Part shown: piece after piece, positions 18,188 to 25,991 of the stretch | Layout of the letters: every line of letters starts with the position of its first letter | How positions within the stretch are numbered: the stretch's first letter is position 1 | NCBI GenBank assembly: GCA_012727955.1 | Contig: JAAYGB010000004.1 | Location: 1 to 57,163 of the forward strand | DNA length: 57,163 nucleotides | Direction: 5' to 3' | DNA from: Bacillota bacterium | Lineage (GTDB): Bacteria; Bacillota; Limnochordia; DTU087; JAAYGB01 | Translations under genes and position numbers: made by a program | Notes under the pieces: generated by a model | The model's input: the letters and a program-made list of their open reading frames with translations, nothing else | Told to the model about the DNA's origin: nothing | Databases searched by the model: none

Positions 18188-18374
18188 GTTCGGAGTGCCT
18201 CGTGCAGCAGTACCACCAACCTGTGCCAATCCTTTGGGCAAGGAAATCTCCCCCTGTGAGCTTGTTTGGGTTGGTGAGTATTTCCGGCTCCAGGAAGGAT
18301 TACCAGGTTTTTAGTCTAAATATCAAGATTTGAATGAAACTTTGGGCACTGAATTTCGCTGGAGGGATAGGTAC

Positions 18375-19400
18375 ATGCTTAAGGTCGGATTAGTTGGTAT
18401 TGGGTTCATGGGGCGAGGGCATCTAGATAATTACATACGGCTGGAGGCGGAAGGATTTCCCGTTAAGTTAACGGCAATCTGTGATATTGATCCCGACAAA
18501 TTTAAGAATATATTCATCAAGGGCAATATCGATGTCGGCACCGGCACCTATGATTTCAGTAAGTACAACTGCTACACCGATCTCGACGAAATGCTGGAGA
18601 AGGAAGATCTCGACTATGTGGATATCGCCCTACCTACGTATCTACATGCCGAAGCTTCAGTTAAAGCGATGAACAAGGGCTTCCATGTCCTGTGCGAAAA
18701 ACCGATGGCCCTTAACTCCGAGGAGTGTCGGCAGATGATTGAGGCCTCGGAGAGGACCGGTCGCAAGTTGATGATCGCTCAGTGTCTGCGGTTCTGGCCG
18801 GCATATGAGTATTTGAAGGAAAAGGTTGCATCCGGTGAATGGGGCAATGTCACCTCCGCCTACTTCTTCCGTGGAGGTGCTCCGCCACAATGGTCCTATG
18901 AGAACTGGCTGTTGACCAAGGAAAAGAGCGGCGGTTGCTTGTTGGACCAGCACATCCATGATGTCGACACCATCAACTGGCTCTTTGGTAAGCCGGAGAA
19001 GGTGTCCACTCTAGCAAAGAATGTAATTCCGGGAAGCGGATATGACATCGTGTCCACCAACTACTACTTTGCCGATGGCAAGGTGGTCAACGCCCAGGAT
19101 GACTGGACCTTGATGGGTGATTTTGGTTTCGACATGGTATTTCGGGTTAACTTTGAAAAGGGGAACCTGGTCTTTGAAAAGGGCAAACTGACGGCCTATC
19201 CCAACGATGGAGAGGGGTTTGAGCCGGAGCTGTCCCCGGAACAGGGGTATTATCGCGAGATTAAGTATTTTGCCAATGCCATCCTCAAAGATACTCCCAT
19301 CGAAATAGCTACTCCCACCAGTACCATGGAGACCATTCAGATCGCTGAAGCCGAATTAGAGTCCGCCGACAAGGGTGGAATCATGGTAGCGGTAAAATAG
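18375..19400 (+). CDS. Gfo/Idh/MocA family oxidoreductase
   Basis: 341 aa. N-terminal Rossmann fold with GLVGIGFMGRGHLDNY, the CEKPMALNSEEC motif carrying the catalytic-site lysine, and the C-terminal family fold with GGCLLDQHIHDVDTINWLFG. It should oxidise or reduce a sugar, inositol or related alcohol with NAD(P). The substrate cannot be read from the sequence. ATG 18375 has GGAGG nine bases upstream. The gene has its own strong terminator. It may work with the sugar isomerase-like protein at 21697. Confidence 0.88.
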   Translation: MLKVGLVGIGFMGRGHLDNYIRLEAEGFPVKLTAICDIDPDKFKNIFIKGNIDVGTGTYDFSKYNCYTDLDEMLEKEDLDYVDIALPTYLHAEASVKAMNKGFHVLCEKPMALNSEECRQMIEASERTGRKLMIAQCLRFWPAYEYLKEKVASGEWGNVTSAYFFRGGAPPQWSYENWLLTKEKSGGCLLDQHIHDVDTINWLFGKPEKVSTLAKNVIPGSGYDIVSTNYYFADGKVVNAQDDWTLMGDFGFDMVFRVNFEKGNLVFEKGKLTAYPNDGEGFEPELSPEQGYYREIKYFANAILKDTPIEIATPTSTMETIQIAEAELESADKGGIMVAVK

Positions 19401-19420
19401 GATTGAGAAGTTAGCGACGA

Positions 19421-19463
19421 AGGAGACGGTCATCTGGAGAGGCTAGATGACTGTCTCCTTTTT
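19421..19463 (+). terminator. Strong intrinsic terminator or attenuator between the oxidoreductase gene and hisF
   Basis: AGGAGACGGTCATCT (19421-19435) pairs with AGATGACTGTCTCCT (19445-19459), with one G-T pair, and is followed by TTTTT. The T run lies only a few bases before the hisF ribosome site. Confidence 0.88.
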
Positions 19464-19476
19464 AGGGGGTAAATCG

Positions 19477-20253
19477 ATGAAAGCTAAGCGCATTATCCCC
19501 TGCCTCGATGTTGCCGAGGGGCGGGTAGTCAAGGGAACGAAGTTCTTAAACTTGCAGGACGCTGGAGATCCCATCGCATTGGCGAGGTTTTACGATCGGG
19601 CCAATGCCGATGAACTGGTGGTCCTGGATATTACCGCATCCCAGGAGGGGCGGAAGACTTTACTTGAGGTGGTGCAGGGTATTGCGGAAGTGGTAACCTT
19701 ACCCTTCACCGTGGGCGGAGGCATAGCCTCTCTGGAGGACATGGAGCGAATTCTCTCAGCAGGGGCCGATAAGGTTTCCCTGGGTTCAGCGGCGGTGAAG
19801 AATCCAGAGTTGGTTCGTGCCGGCAGTGAGCGATTTGGCAGGCAGCGGGTGGTGGTTGCTGTGGACGCTAAGCGAGTTGCCGATGGTTCGCCCCAATGGG
19901 AAGTGTATATTCATGGAGGCCGCAAAGCTACGGGACTGGATGTCGTGGAGTGGGTGCAGCGGATGGAGGACCTGGGGGCAGGGGAGATTCTCCTGACCAG
20001 TATGGATGCCGATGGGACAAAGGACGGCTATGACAATGAGCTCTACCGGACTGTAACCCAAAGGCTTGGCATCCCTGTGATTGCCTCCGGTGGAGCGGGA
20101 ACCTTGGAGCACCTGCGGGATGCCCTTCTCCTGGGTGGAGCCGATGCGGTGCTGGCGGCATCGATTTTCCATTTTGGCACCTATACCATCCAAGAGGCTA
20201 AGGAATTTCTGGCAGCCGCGGGTATCCCGGTGCGGTTAGAACCAAGGGTTTAG
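19477..20253 (+). CDS. hisF: Imidazole glycerol phosphate synthase cyclase subunit
   Basis: 258 aa, full length. It forms imidazole glycerol phosphate and AICAR from PRFAR with ammonia supplied by HisH. The TIM barrel has the first catalytic aspartate in [36 protein letters not shown], the second catalytic aspartate in [15 protein letters not shown], and [12 protein letters not shown]. No other his gene is in the window, so the gene is apparently separated from hisH and the rest. ATG 19477 follows AGGGGGT. It lies immediately behind a terminator. Confidence 0.93.
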   Translation: MKAKRIIPCLDVAEGRVVKGTKFLNLQDAGDPIALARFYDRANADELVVLDITASQEGRKTLLEVVQGIAEVVTLPFTVGGGIASLEDMERILSAGADKVSLGSAAVKNPELVRAGSERFGRQRVVVAVDAKRVADGSPQWEVYIHGGRKATGLDVVEWVQRMEDLGAGEILLTSMDADGTKDGYDNELYRTVTQRLGIPVIASGGAGTLEHLRDALLLGGADAVLAASIFHFGTYTIQEAKEFLAAAGIPVRLEPRV

Positions 20254-20289
20254 GGGTAAACTACCTTCCAGATGAGGTGGGATTTGTTA

Positions 20290-20319
20290 TTGACTTTCCC
20301 GGGAACGTTATGGTATCTT
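20290..20319 (+). promoter_or_regulatory. Promoter of the tRNA-Gly/tRNA-Thr pair
   Basis: TTGACT (20290-20295), 18-bp spacer, TATCTT (20314-20319), 14 bp before tRNA-Gly. Confidence 0.6.
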
Positions 20320-20333
20320 ATTTAAAGAAACGG

Positions 20334-20408
20334 GCGGATGTGGCCCAGTGGTAGGGCATCGGCTTCCCAAGCCGAGGATCGCGGGTTCGAATCCCGTCAT
20401 CCGCTCCA
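20334..20408 (+). tRNA. tRNA-Gly (anticodon CCC)
   Basis: Acceptor stem GCGGATG with CATCCGC, anticodon loop TTCCCAA within stem TCGGC/GCCGA, T-arm GGTTCGAATCC, and encoded CCA at 20406-20408. Confidence 0.96.
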
Positions 20409-20426
20409 TTTCTTTGCCACTAACTT

Positions 20427-20502
20427 GCCGACGTAGCTCAATAGGCAGAGCAACGCATTCGTAATGCGTAGGTTAGCGGTTCGATTCCGCTCGTCGGCTC
20501 CA
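20427..20502 (+). tRNA. tRNA-Thr (anticodon CGT)
   Basis: Acceptor stem GCCGACG with CGTCGGC, anticodon loop TTCGTAA within stem ACGCA/TGCGT, T-arm GGTTCGATTCC, and encoded CCA at 20500-20502. Confidence 0.96.
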
Positions 20503-20506
20503 GAGA

Positions 20507-20537
20507 AACCCCGCCGGATTTTTCCGGTGGGGTTTTT
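20507..20537 (+). terminator. Intrinsic terminator after tRNA-Thr
   Basis: AACCCCGCCGGA pairs with TCCGGTGGGGTT, followed by TTT. Confidence 0.85.
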
Positions 20538-20622
20538 GCATACTCCAACGGGAATCACCTAGACTAATTGATGCGCCCTTTCGCACCAATGTCCTTCGTG
20601 AAAAGGAGTGTGATGACGCGGC

Positions 20623-21327
20623 GTGAACCCGTTGGCTCAACGAATTCTTCGCACCCTGATCTTCTACGTGGCTATGCTGGTGATTGTTCGGATCATGGGA
20701 AAACGAGAGATGGATTCCCTCTCTCCCTTTGACTTAGTGGTGGCGATCATGGTTGGTGAGATGGCCACCATTGCCGTTGAGAACCTGGATATCCCGGTAT
20801 CGGGGATTCTGATCCCCATGTTTTCCTTAGCGGTAGCCGAGCTCTTGGTTTCCTTCGTCCTGCTGAAGAGTGATCGGTTACGAAGCGTAATCGACGGCTC
20901 ACCAACTTTACTGGTAAAAAGCGGAGTGATTCTGGAGAAAAACATGGTTGCGATCCGCTACAACCTGACGGATTTGCTGGCTCAGCTGCGGCTGGCAGGG
21001 TATCCCAATGTGGAGGATGTGGAGGTTGCTATTCTAGAAACCAATGGCAAGCTCAGTGTTTTCCCCCGCTCCAAGGAGACCAGCCCCCTGCCCAGAGATC
21101 TGGAACTGCCCCAACGTTTCCAAGGTCTCTTGGTTCCCTTGGTGAGGGATGGGAGAGTGATCTCGAGAAACTTGGCGGAGGCGGGCCTGAGTGAGGCTTG
21201 GTTAGAGGAGAGGCTCAAAGAGCATGGTTTGGACGGCCCTAAGGATGCCTTCCTTGCCACCATCGACGGTGATGGCAGGTTCTTTGTGCAAAAGAGGGTC
21301 AATCGCAGCGGCGACGTGCCTTCTTAG
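20623..21327 (+). CDS. DUF421 membrane protein (YetF family)
   Basis: 234 aa. About three N-terminal transmembrane helices (residues 5-85) include RIMGKREMDSLSPFDLVVAI, then two small cytoplasmic domains (SDRLRSVIDGSPTLLVKSG and RYNLTDLLAQLR). This matches YetF-type proteins of Gram-positive bacteria, several linked to sporulation or unknown membrane functions. An in-frame stop lies directly upstream, which fixes the start region at GTG 20623. The SD-like AAGGAG is about 15 bases away, so initiation may be weak. The gene stands alone between tRNA genes. Confidence 0.88.
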   Translation: MNPLAQRILRTLIFYVAMLVIVRIMGKREMDSLSPFDLVVAIMVGEMATIAVENLDIPVSGILIPMFSLAVAELLVSFVLLKSDRLRSVIDGSPTLLVKSGVILEKNMVAIRYNLTDLLAQLRLAGYPNVEDVEVAILETNGKLSVFPRSKETSPLPRDLELPQRFQGLLVPLVRDGRVISRNLAEAGLSEAWLEERLKEHGLDGPKDAFLATIDGDGRFFVQKRVNRSGDVPS

Positions 21328-21389
21328 CATGGTCTTCCAAAAGGGTGGACAGAATCCTTAGTAACAAACGGAAAATATCTTCATAGGGG

Positions 21390-21418
21390 TTGCGCTATCT
21401 GTATCGGGATGATATAAT
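21390..21418 (+). promoter_or_regulatory. Promoter of tRNA-Arg
   Basis: TTGCGC (21390-21395), 17-bp spacer, consensus TATAAT (21413-21418), 17 bp upstream of the tRNA. Confidence 0.75.
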
Positions 21419-21434
21419 TATCTCTGTCAGTTGA

Positions 21435-21510
21435 GCGCCTATAGCTCAGCGGATGAGAGCACCGGCCTCCGGAGCCGGGAGCGCAGGTTCGAGTCCTGCT
21501 AGGCGCACCA
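21435..21510 (+). tRNA. tRNA-Arg (anticodon CCG)
   Basis: Acceptor stem GCGCCTA with TAGGCGC, anticodon loop CTCCGGA within stem CCGGC/GCCGG, T-arm GGTTCGAGTCC, and encoded CCA at 21508-21510. Confidence 0.96.
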
Positions 21511-21516
21511 AGGATT

Positions 21517-21560
21517 AAGTCCGAACTTTTTTCTGCTAAGGAAAAGGGTTCGGACTTTTT
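21517..21560 (+). terminator. Intrinsic terminator after tRNA-Arg
   Basis: AAGTCCGAAC (21517-21526) pairs with GTTCGGACTT (21548-21557), and the T run continues. Confidence 0.85.
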
Positions 21561-21596
21561 CTATATAACGGTATAAGGGAGGAACCTGGGGAAAGA

Positions 21597-21631
21597 TTGT
21601 TGAAACAAATGGCGATTGGGTATATTACCCA
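21597..21631 (+). promoter_or_regulatory. Candidate promoter with a palindrome over the -10
   Basis: TTGTTG (21597-21602), 18-bp spacer, TATATT (21621-21626). The -10 lies within GGGTA-TAT-TACCC (21619-21631), a possible operator for the sugar isomerase-like gene. Confidence 0.4.
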
Positions 21632-21696
21632 TTAACGACTGCAACCTATTGCCACACATAGGGTGTGAACATCTTTACAACGGGGGGATATTTGAA

Positions 21697-22668
21697 TTGA
21701 AGATCGGAGTACTTACAGTTCTGTATCAGAACCTTCCCTTTGCCGAGGCTTTGGACAAGATCAAATCCTTTGGTATTGATACGGTGGAGATTGGCTGCGG
21801 TGGTTTTCCGGGCAAAGCACACTGCAATCCCGAGGAGCTGCTGGCCGATGAGGCAAAGCTGAACGAGTGGAAGAAGCAGCTTGACGACCGGGGCATGAGC
21901 ATCAGCTGTCTGAGCGTTCATGGTAATGCCGTTCATCCCCAAAAGGAAATCGCCGAACAATTCCATAAGGACTGGCGTAATGCTGTGTTGTTAGCTGAGA
22001 AGCTTGGTGTTGAGATTATCACCACCTTCTCCGGTTGTCCTGGAGACTCTCCGGGCTCGAAGTATCCCAACTGGGTAACCTGTCCTTGGCCAGGAGACTT
22101 CCTCGAGATCCTCGACTATCAGTGGAATGAAGTGTTGATTCCCTACTGGAAGGAAGAGGCCAAGTTCGCGGCTGAGCACGGGGTTAAGAAGATTGCCTTT
22201 GAGATGCATCCCGGCTTCTGTGTCTACAGCCCTGAAACCTTGATGAAGCTCAGAGAGGCCGTTGGACCGATGATCGGTGCCAACTTCGACCCCAGCCACT
22301 TGATTTGGCAGGGTATCGATCCCGTCCGGGCTATTCGTTACTTGGGTGAGAACAACGCCATCTTCCACTTCCACGCTAAGGATACCTATATCGATCCTTA
22401 CAACACCGCGTTGAACGGTGTCTTGGATGTCAAGCCCTACACCGATATGGCCAACCGGTCCTGGTTGTTCAGAAGTGTGGGTTACGGCAACGGTGAGAAG
22501 CTGTGGAAGGATATGGTCAGTGCCCTGCGCCTAACGGGTTATGACTATGTACTGAGCATCGAGCACGAGGACGCTCTCGCCTCCATCGACGAGGGCTTCG
22601 GCAAGGCCGTGGAGATGCTAAAGAGAGCTGTCTTGGAAGAGACTCCCGCGGAGGCTTGGTGGGTCTAG
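21697..22668 (+). CDS. Sugar phosphate isomerase/epimerase-like TIM barrel protein
   Basis: 323 aa, xylose isomerase-like TIM barrel (AP_endonuc_2 family). Metal-ligand motifs are visible: FEMHPGFCVY, GANFDPSHLIWQGID, FHFHAKDTY and LSIEHEDA. The family contains inosose dehydratase, hexulose epimerases and similar enzymes, and the exact substrate is unknown. TTG 21697 follows GGGGGGAT with nine bases between; the frame extends back to 21616 without a better site. Family members are often encoded with Gfo/Idh/MocA oxidoreductases, and one lies 2.3 kb upstream. Confidence 0.87.
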   Translation: MKIGVLTVLYQNLPFAEALDKIKSFGIDTVEIGCGGFPGKAHCNPEELLADEAKLNEWKKQLDDRGMSISCLSVHGNAVHPQKEIAEQFHKDWRNAVLLAEKLGVEIITTFSGCPGDSPGSKYPNWVTCPWPGDFLEILDYQWNEVLIPYWKEEAKFAAEHGVKKIAFEMHPGFCVYSPETLMKLREAVGPMIGANFDPSHLIWQGIDPVRAIRYLGENNAIFHFHAKDTYIDPYNTALNGVLDVKPYTDMANRSWLFRSVGYGNGEKLWKDMVSALRLTGYDYVLSIEHEDALASIDEGFGKAVEMLKRAVLEETPAEAWWV

Positions 22669-22723
22669 GTCCCTGGGGCTTAGGCAAGCTCGTTGATAAA
22701 ACTAACCTTAAGTAATCAGCGAC

Positions 22724-22763
22724 GGCGAGGAATCATCTCACGGGATGACTCCTCGCCCTTTTT
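22724..22763 (+). terminator. Intrinsic terminator after the isomerase-like gene
   Basis: GGCGAGGAATCATC (22724-22737) pairs with GATGACTCCTCGCC (22744-22757), followed by CTTTTT. Confidence 0.9.
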
Positions 22764-22865
22764 GATCATAGGTTGAAGAAGGTAAGTAGGCCTAGAAATT
22801 GAATATAGGCGGTATTGATCGGCGGTCAGGTTATTACTGTGATGCCGCCGCAAGGGGGAAGGATC

Positions 22866-23714
22866 TTGTTTGAGATTGTGGCTAAGAAGCAGTTATCTAA
22901 TCAAATTTGGCAGCTGGATATTCATGCACCGCTGGTGGCAGCTAAGGCTAGACCGGGACAGTTCGTGGTGGTCCGAGCCCACGACAAAGGAGAGCGGATT
23001 CCCCTTAGTATCTCCGACTTCGACTCTCAAGCTGGTCACATCACCTTAGTTGTCCAAGCAATCGGACATAGTACCACGGATCTTGTTTCCCTTGAGGTGG
23101 GGGAAAAGGCAGCTGACCTGTTGGGGCCCCTCGGTACTCCTGCCGAGATCGACAACTTTGGTACAGTGGTTTGTGTCGCTGGAGGAGTAGCGACGGCCAT
23201 TATTTATCCCGAGGCTCGGGCTTTTCAGCAAGCCGGGAACAAAGTGATCACGTTGTTGGGAGCCCGGAGTGCCGACCTGTTCTTTTACGAAGATGAGCTG
23301 CGGCAATGCAGTGACGAAGTGAGATACGCTACAGAAGACGGCAGCCGGGGAAAGCAGGGGTTTGTGACGGAACTCTTGCAAGAGCTGATCGATGCCGGAG
23401 AGCAAATTGACCGGGTGGTCGCCATCGGTCCAGTCCCGATGATGCGTGCCGTCTGTGAACTAACTAGGCCTTATCAGATTAAAACCGTTGTCAGTCTCAA
23501 TCCCATCATGGTCGACGGTACCGGAATGTGTGGTGCCTGTCGGGTCGAGGTTGGGGGAGAGACTAGGTTCTGTTGTACCGATGGTCCAGAATTTGATGGA
23601 CACCTAGTGGATTTTGCCGCCTTGCAGAATCGCTCTCGGCAATACCAAAACCTAGAGGAGAAAATTCCCCATCATCATTCCAATGGAGGGTGTGCAGGCC
23701 AATGTCAGCAGTAA
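22866..23714 (+). CDS. nfnA: NfnA-like ferredoxin:NADP+ oxidoreductase small subunit
   Basis: 282 aa. Ferredoxin-NADP reductase-like FAD/NAD domain (RPGQFVVVRAHDKGERIPLS) and a C-terminal 2Fe-2S cysteine cluster (GMCGACRVEVGG, then FCCTDGPEFDGH). Fold and length match the small subunit of the electron-bifurcating NADH-dependent reduced ferredoxin:NADP+ oxidoreductase; PyrK of dihydroorotate dehydrogenase is a homologous alternative. The next gene is the matching large subunit, which supports Nfn. TTG 22866 has GGGGGAAGG just upstream. Confidence 0.88.
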   Translation: MFEIVAKKQLSNQIWQLDIHAPLVAAKARPGQFVVVRAHDKGERIPLSISDFDSQAGHITLVVQAIGHSTTDLVSLEVGEKAADLLGPLGTPAEIDNFGTVVCVAGGVATAIIYPEARAFQQAGNKVITLLGARSADLFFYEDELRQCSDEVRYATEDGSRGKQGFVTELLQELIDAGEQIDRVVAIGPVPMMRAVCELTRPYQIKTVVSLNPIMVDGTGMCGACRVEVGGETRFCCTDGPEFDGHLVDFAALQNRSRQYQNLEEKIPHHHSNGGCAGQCQQ

Positions 23715-25114
23715 GAAGAGCTTTGTCGGCACAAACAGGGAGAGCGATCATGCCAACGCAGGATCCCAATCAGCGAATTCATAACTTCGCTGAGGTTAAT
23801 CTGGGGCTCACCGCTGAGCAAGCCCAAAGGGAAGCCGGACGCTGTCTTCAGTGCAAAAACCCTCTGTGTGTGCAGGGCTGCCCTGTAAATGTCGATATTC
23901 CAGGCTTCCTCCATTGGGGTGCTCAGGGTCAATGGGAAGGGGCCCTGGAGGTAATTTTGGAGACTAACCTGTTTCCCGGCATCTGTGGTCGGGTCTGTCC
24001 CCAGGAGCATCAATGTGAAGGCCGGTGTATCCTGGGGCGCAAAGGAGAACCCATTGCCATTGGGTCTCTAGAACGCTTTGCCGCAGACAGCGGTGCCCAG
24101 GACTCCTTCTTTCTGGATAAATCTACCCTTGCCGGGGAGACCGGTGATGGTGAGAAGGTCGCGGTGATTGGCTCTGGACCTGCCTCTATGGCAGCCGCCG
24201 CGGAGCTAGCCAGATTGGGTTATCGCGTTGAGATGTTTGAAGCTCTGCACGAGACCGGAGGGGTTTTGAGCTATGGAATTCCAGAATTCCGATTACCCAA
24301 GAGTATCGTTGCCCGGGAGTTTGCTAACCTAGCCGAGCTGGGAGTGAAGGTCCACACCAACGTTCTCTTTGGCCGAACCCTGGACCTGGAGGATCTGTGG
24401 GCCCAGGACTTCAAAGCGGTCTTTGTCGGTGCCGGTGCTGGGTTACCGCGCTTCCTGGGCATCGAAGGGGAGAACTTGAATGGGGTCTTCTCCGCGAATG
24501 AGTTCCTCACCAGGGTCAATCTCATGGGTGCCCACCAGTTTCCCGAGTATGAGACTCCCATAACCATGGGTAAGAAAGTTGTCGTGGTTGGTGGGGGCAA
24601 CACCGCCATGGACGCAGCTCGCACAGCCCGTCGCTTGGGGGCCAAGGTAACCGTGGTTTACCGGCGCTCCCTGGAGGAGATGCCCGCTCGGGCGGAAGAG
24701 GTGCGCCATGCCCAGGAAGAAGGGATCCACTTCACCATCCGCAGCAATCCCGTCAAGGTTCTGGGAAGGGATGGTTGGGTTAGTGGTGTATGTTGTCAAC
24801 GGATGGAGCTGGGCGATGCCGGGCCCGATGGTCGCCGTCGGGTAACAGCGGTTCCCGATAGTTTCTTCGATCTACCCGCGGACACTTTCATCGTCGCCAT
24901 CGGCCAGAGCCCCAATCCCATCCTGCGCCAGGGCTTACCGGAGCTGAAATTTACCGACAGAGGCGTGATTGCAGTCGATGACAACTATGCCACCAGTATT
25001 CCCGGCGTCTTCGCAGCAGGGGACATCACCACCGGCGGGGCTACGGTAATTAGTGCCATGGGAGGCGGGCGGGGAGCAGCCCAAAGCATCCATCGGTATC
25101 TGCAGGGAAAATAA
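23702..25114 (+). CDS. nfnB: NfnB-like large subunit (glutamate synthase small-chain family)
   Basis: 470 aa. N-terminal 4Fe-4S cysteines (CLQCKNPLCVQGCPV and CGRVCPQEHQCEGRC) are followed by two nucleotide-binding Rossmann folds (VIGSGPASMAAAAELARLG and VVVGGGNTAMDAARTARRLG) and a C-terminal FAD motif (GVFAAGDITTGGATVISAMG). As NfnB it would bind NADPH and bifurcate electrons between ferredoxin and NAD+. It overlaps nfnA by 13 bp, a sign of coupled translation. ATG 23702 has GGAGGG 11 bases upstream and gives the usual N-terminus before MPTQDPNQR. ATG 23750 is an alternative. Confidence 0.88.
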   Translation: MSAVRRALSAQTGRAIMPTQDPNQRIHNFAEVNLGLTAEQAQREAGRCLQCKNPLCVQGCPVNVDIPGFLHWGAQGQWEGALEVILETNLFPGICGRVCPQEHQCEGRCILGRKGEPIAIGSLERFAADSGAQDSFFLDKSTLAGETGDGEKVAVIGSGPASMAAAAELARLGYRVEMFEALHETGGVLSYGIPEFRLPKSIVAREFANLAELGVKVHTNVLFGRTLDLEDLWAQDFKAVFVGAGAGLPRFLGIEGENLNGVFSANEFLTRVNLMGAHQFPEYETPITMGKKVVVVGGGNTAMDAARTARRLGAKVTVVYRRSLEEMPARAEEVRHAQEEGIHFTIRSNPVKVLGRDGWVSGVCCQRMELGDAGPDGRRRVTAVPDSFFDLPADTFIVAIGQSPNPILRQGLPELKFTDRGVIAVDDNYATSIPGVFAAGDITTGGATVISAMGGGRGAAQSIHRYLQGK

Positions 25115-25132
25115 TTCCGAGGAGGGCAAGAG

Positions 25133-25978
25133 ATGGCAAGGGTGATCGATGGCAAGGCATTGGCCGCCAAGGTGCGCCAAGAAATAGCCGATGAAGTGGC
25201 GGCACTGAAACTTCGGGGAATTGTACCGGGCTTGGCGGTGATTTTGGTGGGAGATGACCCTGCCTCCGAAGTTTATGTCAGAGGTAAGCAACGGGCTTGT
25301 GAGGAAGTTGGGATTTATTCTCGGATTCTGCGACTGCCGGCAACGACGTCCCAGGAGAAATTGCTGTCTCTCATCTACGAGCTCAACACCGATCCCGCTA
25401 TCCATGGAATTTTAGTGCAGCTTCCCGTTCCCGAAGAAATCGATCCTGCGGTGATTCAGGCAGCAATAGCAGTGGAGAAGGATGTCGATGGATTTCATCC
25501 TGCCAGTATCGGGCGCCTCTGGGCCGGGGAGCGGTCCTTTGTTCCCTGCACTCCCTTGGGAATCATGCGGATGCTGGAGGAATACGACGTCAAGCTCCAA
25601 GGGAAGAAGGCAGTGGTTGTCGGCCGGAGCAATATCGTTGGTAAGCCAATGGCTGCCCTGCTGCTGCAGCAGAATGCCACGGTGACCATTTGTCATTCTC
25701 GGACCGAGAACCTGGCTGATGAATGCCGCTCTGCCGATGTTTTGGTAGTGGCCATCGGGCGTCCTAAGTTTATTCCAGGAAATTGGATCAAGCCCGGGGC
25801 CGTAGTCATCGATGTGGGGATTAATCGCGTGGAGGGTAGGTTGGTGGGGGATGTGGATTATGAGGGCGCCAGCGCCGTGGCCGAGATGATCACCCCCGTG
25901 CCCGGTGGAGTGGGTCCGATGACCATCGCCATGCTGTTGGCTAATACGGTACAAGGAGCAAGAAACCTAGCAGGCTAG
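25133..25978 (+). CDS. folD: Methylene-THF dehydrogenase/methenyl-THF cyclohydrolase
   Basis: 281 aa. Interconverts 5,10-methylene-, methenyl- and 10-formyl-tetrahydrofolate with NAD(P). Motifs include [22 protein letters not shown] (positions about 40-60), the [19 protein letters not shown] signature, [25 protein letters not shown] and [15 protein letters not shown]. It lies 18 bp after nfnB with GAGGAGGG before the ATG, so the two are probably co-transcribed. It supplies or uses NADPH, linking NfnAB to C1 metabolism. Confidence 0.96.
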   Translation: MARVIDGKALAAKVRQEIADEVAALKLRGIVPGLAVILVGDDPASEVYVRGKQRACEEVGIYSRILRLPATTSQEKLLSLIYELNTDPAIHGILVQLPVPEEIDPAVIQAAIAVEKDVDGFHPASIGRLWAGERSFVPCTPLGIMRMLEEYDVKLQGKKAVVVGRSNIVGKPMAALLLQQNATVTICHSRTENLADECRSADVLVVAIGRPKFIPGNWIKPGAVVIDVGINRVEGRLVGDVDYEGASAVAEMITPVPGGVGPMTIAMLLANTVQGARNLAG

Positions 25979-25991
25979 AGGAGAGACAACG

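Noticed and set aside
17880-21520. A cluster of tRNA genes flanking sugar genes as a possible genomic island with attachment sites.
   Set aside because: No integrase, no direct repeat of a tRNA 3' end and no phage genes were seen. Each tRNA has its own promoter or terminator and looks resident.
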